64,000 nt of DNA from CBDCFL01 sp965216135 (GTDB taxonomy: Bacteria; Pseudomonadota; Alphaproteobacteria; Rhodobacterales; Rhodobacteraceae): contig CBDCFL010000022.1 of assembly GCA_965216135.1 (NCBI GenBank), positions 1 through 64,000 on the forward strand, in the 5' to 3' direction. Both the position numbers and the translations under genes were made by a program. Position 1 is the stretch's first letter, and every line of letters begins with the position of its first letter. Below, one piece after another: positions 43,692 to 51,906 of the stretch. The notes beneath the pieces were generated by a model. The model did no database searches, was not told the DNA's origin, and saw nothing but the letters and a program-made list of their open reading frames with translations.

Positions 43692-44627
43692 ATGGGCTTT
43701 TCGCACAAGCACCTTCTTGGCATCGAAACGCTCTCTCCTACCGATATTTCCACTATTCTGGACCTCGCCGATCAATATGCCGAGGCCAACCGCAACGGCG
43801 GCCCGACCGGCCAGCCGCTCAGCGGTCTGACCCAGGTCAATATGTTCTTCGAGAACTCCACCCGCACCCAATCGTCATTCGAGATCGCGGGCAAACGTCT
43901 GGGTGCCAATGTGATGAACATGGCGATGCAGGCCACCAGCATCAAAAAGGGCGAGACGCTCATCGACACGGCGCTGACGCTGAACGCCATGCACCCCGAT
44001 CTGCTGGTCGTGCGCCACCCGCAGTCGGGCGCGGTCAACCTGTTGGCGGAAAAGGTGAATTGCGCCGTTCTGAACGCCGGGGACGGCAGCCACGAGCATC
44101 CGACCCAGGCGCTGCTGGACGCCCTGACCATCCGCCGTGAAAAAGGCCGCCTGCATCGCCTGACGATTGCGATATGCGGCGACATCGCCCATTCCCGCGT
44201 GGCGCGGTCCAACATCCATCTGCTCGCCAAGTTGGAAAACCGTATCCGCCTGATCGGCCCGCCGACGCTGATGCCCGCTCGCGCCGCCGATTGGGGCGTC
44301 GAGGTCTACGATGACATGACCGAGGGCTTGAAAGACTGCGACGTGGTGATGATGCTGCGCCTGCAACGCGAACGCATGGACGGCACCTTCATCCCCTCGG
44401 AACGCGAATATTACCATCGCTTCGGCCTGGATGCGGCCAAACTGAGCGCCGCCAAACCCGACGCCATCGTCATGCACCCCGGCCCGATGAACCGCGGCGT
44501 CGAGATAGACGGCGAGCTGGCCGACGACATCAACCGTTCGGTGATCCAGGAACAGGTCGAGATGGGCGTCGCGGTGCGCATGGCGGCGATGGAGTTGCTG
44601 GCGGCCAATCGGGAGCCGGTGCGATGA
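43692..44627 (+). CDS. pyrB: Aspartate carbamoyltransferase catalytic subunit
   Basis: A 311-residue enzyme joining carbamoyl phosphate to aspartate in pyrimidine synthesis. The carbamoyl-phosphate site FFENSTRTQSSFEIAGKRLG (S-T-R-T) is at about residue 50, HPTQALLDALT near residue 138, and the aspartate loop MMLRLQRERM near residue 220. It is the first of three genes with four-base overlaps (pyrB, PH-domain protein, pyrC-like). Confidence 0.96.
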   Translation: MGFSHKHLLGIETLSPTDISTILDLADQYAEANRNGGPTGQPLSGLTQVNMFFENSTRTQSSFEIAGKRLGANVMNMAMQATSIKKGETLIDTALTLNAMHPDLLVVRHPQSGAVNLLAEKVNCAVLNAGDGSHEHPTQALLDALTIRREKGRLHRLTIAICGDIAHSRVARSNIHLLAKLENRIRLIGPPTLMPARAADWGVEVYDDMTEGLKDCDVVMMLRLQRERMDGTFIPSEREYYHRFGLDAAKLSAAKPDAIVMHPGPMNRGVEIDGELADDINRSVIQEQVEMGVAVRMAAMELLAANREPVR

Positions 44628-45148
44628 ACGCCCGCGACGCCTGGCAAAACATCCTCGATCCGGGCGAGCGCATCGTCTGGCAGGGCCACCCCGACACCGC
44701 TGTCGCGATCAAGCCGCGCAATTATTTACTTCTCGGCTTCGCTCTCTTTTTCACGTCATTTGCGGTCATCTGGATGATCCTGGCCGCCCAGGCCGGTGGA
44801 TTTTTCTGGACCTTCGGCCTCATTCATTTTGCGGTCGGTTCGGGGCTGATCTGGGCAAGCCTTTTCTGGGGGTCTTACCGGCGCAAGCGCACCTGGTACA
44901 CGCTTTCCGACCGCCGCGCCTTTATCGCCACCGAGCTGCCGATACGGGGCCGTTCGCTGCGATCGTTTCCAATCACCGACACAACGATGCTCGAATTTGA
45001 AGACGGCAATCCTGCCAGCATCTTTTTCGCGCAAGAAACCCGCCGCTCGCGGCACCGCAATTACACCGTCCCCATCGGATTTGAGCGCATCGCCGACGGG
45101 CCCGCCGTTTACAAGCTGATGCGCGATGTCCAGACGGGGGCGGCATGA
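44624..45148 (+). CDS. PH-domain-like membrane protein between pyrB and pyrC
   Basis: A 174-residue protein with two transmembrane helices (YLLLGFALFFTSFAVIWMIL and FWTFGLIHFAVGSGLIWASLF) and a soluble C-terminal domain (TWYTLSDRRAFIATELPIRG) that resembles the bacterial PH/DUF304 fold. It is coupled by ATGA overlaps to pyrB upstream and the pyrC-like gene downstream. A role in pyrimidine synthesis is not established; position is the only hint. Confidence 0.8.
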   Translation: MNARDAWQNILDPGERIVWQGHPDTAVAIKPRNYLLLGFALFFTSFAVIWMILAAQAGGFFWTFGLIHFAVGSGLIWASLFWGSYRRKRTWYTLSDRRAFIATELPIRGRSLRSFPITDTTMLEFEDGNPASIFFAQETRRSRHRNYTVPIGFERIADGPAVYKLMRDVQTGAA

Positions 45149-46425
45149 GCACGCTCTTCACCAACGCCCGACTGATCGACCCGGAGGCCGGGACCGAGAC
45201 GCTGGGTGCGCTGTTGGTCGAGGATGGAAAAATCGCCGAAATTTTCGACGTTCCGGTGCCCGAAGTAAGGCCGACGCAAGGCCGACAGGATGCAGACGGA
45301 AAATATCTCGCCCCCGGGATCATCGACATCGGCGTCAAGGTCAATGAACCGGGCGAGCGGCACAAGGAAAGCTATCGCACCGCGGGTTTGGCCGCCGCGG
45401 CGGGCGGTGTGACAACCATCGTTACCCGGCCCGACACTGAACCGGCCATCGACACGCCAGAAGTGCTGGAATTCGTCCGCCGCCGTGCGGGCCAGGATGC
45501 GGATGTCAATGTCGCCCATATCTCGGCGCTGACCCGGGGACGCCAGGGCCGCGAGATGGTCGAGATCGGCTTTATGCTGGACGCAGGCGCGGTCGCCTTT
45601 TCGGATGCTGACAACGTGGTCGAAAGCACCCAGGTCGCCAGCCGCTGTTTCACCTATGCCCGTTCGCTGGGCGCATTGATCATCGCCCATCCGCAGGATC
45701 CGGGTCTCAGCGGCGGTGCCGTGGCGACATCGGGCAAATTCGCCTCGCTCAAAGGGCTGCCTGCCGTCACGGCGATGGCCGAACGCATGGGGCTGGACCG
45801 GGATCTGGCGCTGGTCGAGATGACGGGCGTCAGATACCACGCCGACGGGCTGACAACCGCGCGCGCGCTGCCGCGTCTGGCACGCGCCAAGGCGGCGGGG
45901 CTGGACGTGACGGCGGGGATCAACATCCACCACCTGACGCTCAACGAGCTTGACGTCGGCGATTACCGCACGTTTTTCAAAGTCAAACCGCCGCTCAGGT
46001 CCGAAGACGACCGCATGGCGATGGTCGAGGCCGTGGCCGACGGCACAATCGACATCATCAGCTCGATGCACACCCCCCAGGACGAAGAAAGCAAGCGCTT
46101 GCCGTTTGAAGAAGCCGCCAGTGGTGCTGTGGGGCTGGAAACCCTGCTGCCCGCTGCCCTGCGCCTGTTCTACTCCGGCGACCTGACCCTGGCCCAGCTG
46201 TTCCGCGCCATGGCGCTCAATCCGGCCCGCCGCCTCGGCCTGCCCGGCGGACGTCTGGCCAAAGGCGCGCCTGCCGATTTGGTCCTGTTCGACCCCGACA
46301 CGCCATTTGTTCTGGACCGGTTCAAACTGCGGTCAAAATCCAAGAACACCCCCTTTGACGGGCAGAAAATGCAAGGCCGCGTGCTGGGCACCTGGGTTGG
46401 CGGGAAATCAGTCTTCGCTCGGTGA
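45145..46425 (+). CDS. pyrC: Dihydroorotase-like protein, predicted noncatalytic (PyrC'/PyrX type)
   Basis: A 426-residue protein of the amidohydrolase fold and type I dihydroorotase length. The metal-binding H-x-H of active enzymes (D-x-H-x-H-x-R) is here D61-I-G63-V-K65-V-N67, and the catalytic aspartate region (usually ATDHAPH) reads IISSMHTPQDEE, so key ligands are gone. H in IIAHPQD and INIHHLTLNE remain. In other bacteria such inactive homologues form a complex with PyrB and stabilise it; a true dihydroorotase should then be encoded elsewhere. It is the last gene of the pyrB operon. Confidence 0.85.
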   Translation: MSTLFTNARLIDPEAGTETLGALLVEDGKIAEIFDVPVPEVRPTQGRQDADGKYLAPGIIDIGVKVNEPGERHKESYRTAGLAAAAGGVTTIVTRPDTEPAIDTPEVLEFVRRRAGQDADVNVAHISALTRGRQGREMVEIGFMLDAGAVAFSDADNVVESTQVASRCFTYARSLGALIIAHPQDPGLSGGAVATSGKFASLKGLPAVTAMAERMGLDRDLALVEMTGVRYHADGLTTARALPRLARAKAAGLDVTAGINIHHLTLNELDVGDYRTFFKVKPPLRSEDDRMAMVEAVADGTIDIISSMHTPQDEESKRLPFEEAASGAVGLETLLPAALRLFYSGDLTLAQLFRAMALNPARRLGLPGGRLAKGAPADLVLFDPDTPFVLDRFKLRSKSKNTPFDGQKMQGRVLGTWVGGKSVFAR

Positions 46426-46489
46426 AGTCACATCCGGCGTTTTGCGAAACAGCGGGATCATCCAGATCAGGCCGGACAATATCTAACAA

Positions 46490-46915
46490 TCAGCCGTGGT
46501 GGCCCTCGGCGATCTGGCGATCATATTCACCTTCATCAAACCAGCCCTTGGATGACTGAACCTTGAGATCGGGCGACAAGTCCCATTCCTCCCATCCGCC
46601 AACGCTGACGAAGTTTTTTGTCTCCGCGTGGTGCCCCTCCAGCGTCCAGACAAAGACGGCGTGATCACCCGAGACGCGGATGTCGTCACACAGCAATTTC
46701 AGATCGGGAAATTCAGCGTGGAACCCGGCGGCCATCTCGGAAATCGCGGCGGTTCCGGCCAGCGGCTCGCCACGGTTTATCGCAATGCGTCTGTCAGCGG
46801 AAAAATGCGCCGCAACCGCTGCGGGATCGCCCGACGACCATGCAGCTGCGTAGTCTCGGGCAAATTGCTCAATCTCCGATGTTTGTGTGTCAATTTCGGC
46901 CCCTCCTTTATTCAT
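46490..46915 (-). CDS. SnoaL-like/NTF2-fold protein
   Basis: A 141-residue protein with the cone-shaped NTF2 fold pattern: IEQFARDYAAAWSSGDPAAVAAHFSAD, INRGEPLAGTAAISEMAAGF, and VFVWTLEGHHAETKNFVSVGGWEEW. The family includes polyketide cyclases and isomerases as well as binding proteins, so no function is assigned. It is convergent with the pyrC-like gene. The 64 bases between hold a minus-strand frame LIWMIPLFRKTPDVTSPSED that looks like the tail of a lost membrane protein. Confidence 0.75.
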   Translation of the reverse strand: MNKGGAEIDTQTSEIEQFARDYAAAWSSGDPAAVAAHFSADRRIAINRGEPLAGTAAISEMAAGFHAEFPDLKLLCDDIRVSGDHAVFVWTLEGHHAETKNFVSVGGWEEWDLSPDLKVQSSKGWFDEGEYDRQIAEGHHG

Positions 46916-47036
46916 TCATCAGAGATCACTAGCACAACAACGGCATCCGCCAAGCTTATTTTCGGGCGCGACATAACCGATTGCCTCGATAGGTATCGAC
47001 CCTATGATGTGGGACAAGGCAAACAAGGGGGCGTTC

Positions 47037-47618
47037 ATGACATTCGTCTATGTCGCTGCGATCGCTTATCTTTTCGGTTCGATCCCCTTTGGGTTATTGG
47101 TCGCGCGCGCCTTTGGCCTCGGCGATATCCGCGCTCAGGGTTCCGGCAATATCGGGGCCACAAATGTGCTCAGGACCGGCAATAAACCGGCCGCATTCCT
47201 CACGCTCATCCTAGACGCGGGCAAAGGCGCGGTCGCGGTGTTGATCGCGCGCGCGTTCTTGGGTGAGGGCGCGGCAGGTACCGCAGGCGCATTCGCCGTC
47301 ATCGGCCATATGTTCCCGCTGTACCTGCGCTTTCGCGGCGGCAAAGGCGTGGCGGCCTTTCTGGGGATGTTGCTGGCATTGAGTTTTCCCGCCGGGCAGT
47401 CGGCCTGCGCGGCCTGGCTGGTGGCCGCGCTCATTGGTCGGATGTCCTCGCTTGCCGCACTGGTCGCCGTCGGTCTTGCGCCGCTATTCACCTGGTATTT
47501 CTACCATCTGCACGGCGCTATCGTGGTCGCGATCGTGGCGGCACTGGTCATCTGGCGGCACCGCGCCAACATCGCCCGGCTGCGTGCCGGGACCGAGCCA
47601 AAGATCGGGCAGAAGTAG
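47037..47618 (+). CDS. plsY: Glycerol-3-phosphate acyltransferase PlsY
   Basis: A 193-residue membrane enzyme using acyl phosphate to acylate glycerol-3-phosphate, the first step of phospholipid synthesis. The three PlsY motifs are visible: AQGSGNIGATNVLRTG near residue 37, FRGGKGVAAFLG near residue 100, and a third near the C-terminus (RHRANIARLRAGTEPKIG). The ATG starting TFVYVAAIAYLFGSIPFG was chosen because it begins the first helix. Confidence 0.94.
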   Translation: MTFVYVAAIAYLFGSIPFGLLVARAFGLGDIRAQGSGNIGATNVLRTGNKPAAFLTLILDAGKGAVAVLIARAFLGEGAAGTAGAFAVIGHMFPLYLRFRGGKGVAAFLGMLLALSFPAGQSACAAWLVAALIGRMSSLAALVAVGLAPLFTWYFYHLHGAIVVAIVAALVIWRHRANIARLRAGTEPKIGQK

Positions 47619-47621
47619 CCG

Positions 47622-47867
47622 CTATTTCGACGCCATTTGCTCGACCGCCTCAGCGGTTCGCCTGGTGTTGTTGTAGATGCCCAGCACCAGATACAAACCC
47701 CCGCCAACCAGGATCACATAAAGCCCGCCCAGAACCAGTACCGCAAGCGCAGGCAATATCCCTTGCGTGACCATTGCCGAAATCGTACCGACGACAACAA
47801 CAACCATCAGCACGATCACGATAATCGTCACCAGTTTTTCAAATGATTCGATAAAGAATTCACGCAT
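47622..47867 (-). CDS. Small membrane protein, unknown function
   Basis: An 81-residue protein with two hydrophobic helices (LVTIIVIVLMVVVVVGTISAM and ILPALAVLVLGGLYVILVGG) and a short basic/helical tail (NNTRRTAEAVEQMASK). It converges with plsY; the stop codons are three bases apart. No family is recognised. The complete IS630 element lies 50 bases upstream of its start and may have altered its promoter. Confidence 0.65.
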   Translation of the reverse strand: MREFFIESFEKLVTIIVIVLMVVVVVGTISAMVTQGILPALAVLVLGGLYVILVGGGLYLVLGIYNNTRRTAEAVEQMASK

Positions 47868-47918
47868 TATCTGCCCCTTTCATAGACCCTTCGCACCAAT
47901 CATATGCCAGACCTAATA

Positions 47919-49076
47919 CCAACGGCATCAATTTCTGACTCTGTGGGGATTCCCAAATCGGTTTTGATCTGATTCAAGGTTGGCAAAGGAGGATCGCCAT
48001 GCCAGCCAGTGTTCCGCTTCGTCGCGACTTTGATGCCCGCCACCTTCGTAAACTCGCCAGCCGTTGCAAGGATGCCCGGCAGAGCCGCCGTCTGTTGTCT
48101 CTTGCGGCGGTCTACGATGGCATGCGCCGTGGAGAGGCCGCAAGGATCGGTGGGATGGATCGCCAAACCCTGCGGGACTGGGTTCACCGGTTCAACGAAG
48201 AGGGACCGGATGGCCTCACCAACCGCAAGGGCGCGGGCCGGACGCGCTACCTGAGCGATGTCCAGATGAAAGAACTTGGCGAGATTGTCGAGACCGGCCC
48301 CGACCCGGCGGTGGACGGGGTTGTCCGCTGGCGGCGGATCGACCTGAAGCGGGTGATCGAGGCGCGCTTTGGCGTCATCTATTCCGAGCGCGGGATATCC
48401 AGACTGCTTGGCGAACTGGGCTTTGCCCATATCAGCGCCCGCCCGCAGCATCCCAGGCAGGATAAGCGGATCATCGAGGCGTTTAAAAAAAACTTCGCCG
48501 ACACGCTCCAGGTGCATATAGCTGACCTGCCAGCGGGAACGCCGGTGGAGATCTGGTTCCAGGACGAAGCACGCCTTGGCCAGAAGAATGGCCTGACGCG
48601 CCTGTGGGCGAGAAAGGGCACGCGCCCCCGCCAGCCGGCCGATCAGCGCTATCACAACGCCTATCTGTTCGGCGCCATCTGTCCGGCTCACGGCAAGGGG
48701 GCGGCGCTCATGCTGCCTTGGGCGGACGCGCAAGCCATGCAGATGCATCTCGACGAGATCAGCCGCCACGTCGCCCGAAAGGCCCATGCGGTTGTGCTGA
48801 TGGATCGGGCCGGATGGCACACCACCGGCAAACTCAAAGTCCCGAAGAACCTCACCATCATCCTGCTGCCATCGCGCGCTCCGGAACTGAACCCGGTGGA
48901 AAATATCTGGCAGTACTTGCGCGCCAATTGGCTCTCCAACCGCGTGTTCGAAGACTACAATGCCATCGTCGATGCTGGATGCGAAGCTTGGAACAAGCTC
49001 ATCGCACAGCCCGAAACCATCACATCAATCGGAATGCGAAAATGGGCCCATATCGGTCAATGTTAAATGCCGCTGG
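47919..49076 (+). mobile_element. Complete IS630-family element (copy 2)
   Basis: Ends are ccaacggcat on the left and atgccgctgg on the right, each flanked by a TA (47917-47918 and 49077-49078), the standard IS630 target duplication. The single transposase gene is intact. Its right 275 bases recur at the left end of the window in the same orientation with one base difference. No gene is visibly interrupted; 49079-49182 on its right holds nothing recognisable. Confidence 0.92.
47999..49066 (+). CDS. IS630-family transposase
   Basis: A 355-residue Tc1/mariner-like DDE transposase in one uninterrupted frame. The N-terminal helix-turn-helix includes IGGMDRQTLRDWVHRFNEEG. The catalytic core has EIWFQDEARLGQKNG (first D), VVLMDRAGWHTTGKL (second D), and APELNPVENIWQYLR (final E). 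The A8 run at 48485-48492 (EAFKKNFAD) is where the decayed relative at 303-1214 has A7 and a frame break. The ATG follows aaaggagg at good spacing. Confidence 0.94.
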   Translation: MPASVPLRRDFDARHLRKLASRCKDARQSRRLLSLAAVYDGMRRGEAARIGGMDRQTLRDWVHRFNEEGPDGLTNRKGAGRTRYLSDVQMKELGEIVETGPDPAVDGVVRWRRIDLKRVIEARFGVIYSERGISRLLGELGFAHISARPQHPRQDKRIIEAFKKNFADTLQVHIADLPAGTPVEIWFQDEARLGQKNGLTRLWARKGTRPRQPADQRYHNAYLFGAICPAHGKGAALMLPWADAQAMQMHLDEISRHVARKAHAVVLMDRAGWHTTGKLKVPKNLTIILLPSRAPELNPVENIWQYLRANWLSNRVFEDYNAIVDAGCEAWNKLIAQPETITSIGMRKWAHIGQC

Positions 49077-49182
49077 TATAACCCTTTCAATATGGCCGGT
49101 TCAATAGCGGAGTTCATTGTTGATCGCGGCTATTACGCAGGCCGGGGTCGCATCGCCCTGGTCCCAAATTCGCGCCCGATGC

Positions 49183-50136
49183 TTATGCGCGCGGTGCCAC
49201 GGCGCGGCGCAGGCGGTCGTTGATCGCAACGCCCAGACCCTTCATCGGTATCGGCGCCACCGCGATCCGTGCCGCCCCGCCGGCGTCAAGTGTTCTGAGG
49301 TGGTCAAACAGCGTCGCCGCGGCTTCGCGCAGATCACCCGATGGCGACAGGTTCAGATCACCGGATATTGACGCAAAACCCAGCATGACCTCGCCCCGGT
49401 GCACGTGCGTCGCGTTAAGGCGCAGCGCGGCGCTTGGCGCATAATGCGACGCCAGCTGGCCTGGGGCGCTGGGGGCGTCAGGTGCCTGCGGTGCCGCGCG
49501 CAGCGGCTGGCCGAGCGCGGCCTCGATGGCCTCGCCGGGCAGGCCACCGGGCCGCAAAAGGCACGGGCCCGGATCAAACCCCACGATGGTCGATTCCAGC
49601 CCGATCTGGCAGGCCCCGCCATCGACCACCGCTGCGATCCGGCCATCCAGCCCGTCCAGCACATGGCCCGCCGTTGTCGGGCTGATCCGGCCCGATAAAT
49701 TCGCCGAAGGCGCGCCGACCGGGCCGCCAAATCCGCTCAGCAGCTCAAGCGCCAGATCATTTCCGGGCACCCGGATGGCCACTGTCGGCAATCCTGCGCT
49801 GACGTGACGCGACAATCCCGCCTGCGCGCGCATTGGCAAAACCAAGGTCAGCGGACCCGGCCAGAACGCCCTGGCCAGCCGCTCTGCGAGGGGCGAAAAT
49901 TCGACATATGTTGCGGCCTGGTCAGCCGACGCAACATGCACAATCAGCGGGTTATGGGCCGGCCGCCCCTTGGCCGCATAGATCGCCAGCACTGCGTCAT
50001 CACTGCGCGCATCAGCGCCCAGCCCATAGACAGTTTCCGTCGGAAAGGCGACCAGCTCACCGCGGCCCAGAAGCTCCGTGGCCCGTCCAAGCCCCGCCTG
50101 ATCGGCGCCAAGTATCTCGGTTGTGCTGTTCACCAT
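49183..50136 (-). CDS. L-threonylcarbamoyladenylate synthase (Sua5/TsaC type)
   Basis: A 317-residue protein with the YrdC domain at the N-terminus (ELVAFPTETVYGLGADA, AIYAAKGRPAHNPLIVHV, PVGAPSANLSGRISPT) and a C-terminal Sua5 domain. The linker includes LLRPGGLPGEAIEAALG and GQLASHYAP. It makes threonylcarbamoyl-AMP from threonine, bicarbonate and ATP for t6A tRNA, working with TsaB encoded at 13 kb. It is divergent from the acyl-CoA dehydrogenase gene. Confidence 0.94.
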   Translation of the reverse strand: MVNSTTEILGADQAGLGRATELLGRGELVAFPTETVYGLGADARSDDAVLAIYAAKGRPAHNPLIVHVASADQAATYVEFSPLAERLARAFWPGPLTLVLPMRAQAGLSRHVSAGLPTVAIRVPGNDLALELLSGFGGPVGAPSANLSGRISPTTAGHVLDGLDGRIAAVVDGGACQIGLESTIVGFDPGPCLLRPGGLPGEAIEAALGQPLRAAPQAPDAPSAPGQLASHYAPSAALRLNATHVHRGEVMLGFASISGDLNLSPSGDLREAAATLFDHLRTLDAGGAARIAVAPIPMKGLGVAINDRLRRAVAPRA

Positions 50137-50214
50137 CTGCTCTTACGAAGCGTTTAAGTTCATTGCGGCCTCACGCGGCAACTACTGCGCGGGACCGCCG
50201 TTGGCGGAGTGACC

Positions 50215-51906
50215 ATGCCATATCGCGCACCCCTGACCGATTATCAATTCCTGCTGAGCCATGTGGTCGATTTTCCGGCTGTGGCCGCCACCGAGCGCTT
50301 TGGGGAGGCGACACCTGACATGGTCAGCGCAATCCTGGCCGAGGCTGGCCGCATGTCAGGCGATATTCTCGCACCACTTCAGCCGATTGGCGACACGCAG
50401 GGCGCGGTCCTCGAAAACGGCGTGGTGCGCACGTCGCCGGGATTTGCCGAAGGGTATCGCGCGGTTGCCGAGGGCGGCTGGGTCGGCATTGCTGCGGCGC
50501 CTGAACACGGCGGCATGGGCCTGCCGCAGACCATCGCCACCGCCGTCAACGACATGATGGCGGGTGCCTGTCTGGCGCTGCAACTCAGCCCGTTGATGAG
50601 CCAGGGCCAGATCGAAGCGATCGAGGCGCATGGCTCGGAAGCGATCAAATCGCTCTATCTGCCGAAACTCATCTCCGGCGCGTGGTCGGGCACGATGAAC
50701 CTGACCGAACCGCAGGCGGGCTCGGATGTCGGCGCTCTCAGCACCCGGGCCGAAGACTTGCGTGATGGCACATTTGCGATCACCGGCCAGAAAATCTTTA
50801 TCTCCTGGGGCGATAACGATTTCACCGAAAACATCTGCCATCTGGTTCTGGCGCGATTGCCCGATGGTGCAGCGGGAACTAAGGGGATCAGCCTGTTCCT
50901 AGTGCCGAAATTCATTCCCGACGTCCAGGGAAATCCTGGCGCGCGCAATGGCGTCCGCGTTGTCAGCCTTGAGGAAAAGATGGGCCTGCATGGCTCACCC
51001 ACGGCAGTGATGGAATTCGACGCCGCGACCGGCTGGCTGGTGGGCGAACCGAACGGCGGCATGGCGGCGATATTCACGATGATGAACAATGCGCGCCTTG
51101 GCGTGGGCATCCAGGGCATCGGCGCGGCCGAAGGCGCGTTTCAGGCCGCCCTGGCTTTCGCTGGCGAGCGAAAACAGGGCCAAGGCGCGATCAAAGGCGA
51201 TGGCGCGATCATCGACCATCCCGATGTGCGCCGAATGCTGATCGCCATGAAGGCCGAGATATTCGCGGCCCGCGCCATCGCTTTGGCCTGTGCAGTTGCT
51301 GGTGACATGGCGCGCGCCACCGGTCAAAGCGATCACGCCAGCCGCGCCGCCTTGCTGACGCCGATCACCAAAGCCTGTGGCACTGAAACCGGCATGTCGG
51401 TCGCTAACACCGCGATCCAGGTGCATGGCGGCATGGGATATATCGAGGAAACCGGCATCGCCCAGTATTTCCGCGACGTCCGTGTCACCGCGATATATGA
51501 GGGCACCAACGGCATTCAGTCGATCGACCTGGTGGGCCGCAAACTGGCCGATGGCGGGGCCGAAGCGTTCCGGATCATGGACGAAATGGACGCCGTCGCC
51601 GCGGGCAACGGGGACATGGGGGCAAACCTTGCCGGGGCGGTGGCCGACCTGCGCGAAGCGACCAACTGGATGGTCTCGCGGGCAGAATTTGCTGATCGCC
51701 TGTGGGGCTCGATGGATTATCTTATGGGATTTTCCCGCGTGCTGGGCGGTTATTACCACTTGCGCGCCGCAGTGGCCGAGGGCGGCGGCCCGCGCACCGA
51801 TCTGGCCAAGTTCTACATCGCGCGCCTGTTGCCATTTGCGAAAGCCAACCTGGCCGCTGCAAAGGCCGGCCCGAGCAGCATCGCGCCACGGGAGCTGGGG
51901 CTATGA
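50215..51906 (+). CDS. Acyl-CoA dehydrogenase
   Basis: A 563-residue flavoprotein of the longer acyl-CoA dehydrogenase type (with an extra C-terminal domain) common in proteobacteria. Seen are MNLTEPQAGSDVGALSTRAE (FAD/substrate site), GQKIFISWGDND, EEKMGLHGSPTAVMEFD, GGMGYIEETGIAQYFRDVRVTAIYEGTNGIQ cut here to its core with the catalytic E in IYEGTN. It starts fatty-acid beta-oxidation or a related pathway. The ATG after ggcggag was preferred to a GTG two codons earlier. The downstream MBL gene overlaps by four bases. Confidence 0.92.
   Translation: MPYRAPLTDYQFLLSHVVDFPAVAATERFGEATPDMVSAILAEAGRMSGDILAPLQPIGDTQGAVLENGVVRTSPGFAEGYRAVAEGGWVGIAAAPEHGGMGLPQTIATAVNDMMAGACLALQLSPLMSQGQIEAIEAHGSEAIKSLYLPKLISGAWSGTMNLTEPQAGSDVGALSTRAEDLRDGTFAITGQKIFISWGDNDFTENICHLVLARLPDGAAGTKGISLFLVPKFIPDVQGNPGARNGVRVVSLEEKMGLHGSPTAVMEFDAATGWLVGEPNGGMAAIFTMMNNARLGVGIQGIGAAEGAFQAALAFAGERKQGQGAIKGDGAIIDHPDVRRMLIAMKAEIFAARAIALACAVAGDMARATGQSDHASRAALLTPITKACGTETGMSVANTAIQVHGGMGYIEETGIAQYFRDVRVTAIYEGTNGIQSIDLVGRKLADGGAEAFRIMDEMDAVAAGNGDMGANLAGAVADLREATNWMVSRAEFADRLWGSMDYLMGFSRVLGGYYHLRAAVAEGGGPRTDLAKFYIARLLPFAKANLAAAKAGPSSIAPRELGL

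Noticed and set aside
47900..48820. A 306-codon minus-strand frame opposite the IS630 transposase
   Set aside because: No similarity or ribosome-binding site; antisense to an intact transposase.
49079..49182. A gene or tRNA in the gap right of the complete IS630 copy
   Set aside because: No frame with similarity and no cloverleaf fold; nothing supportable is seen.
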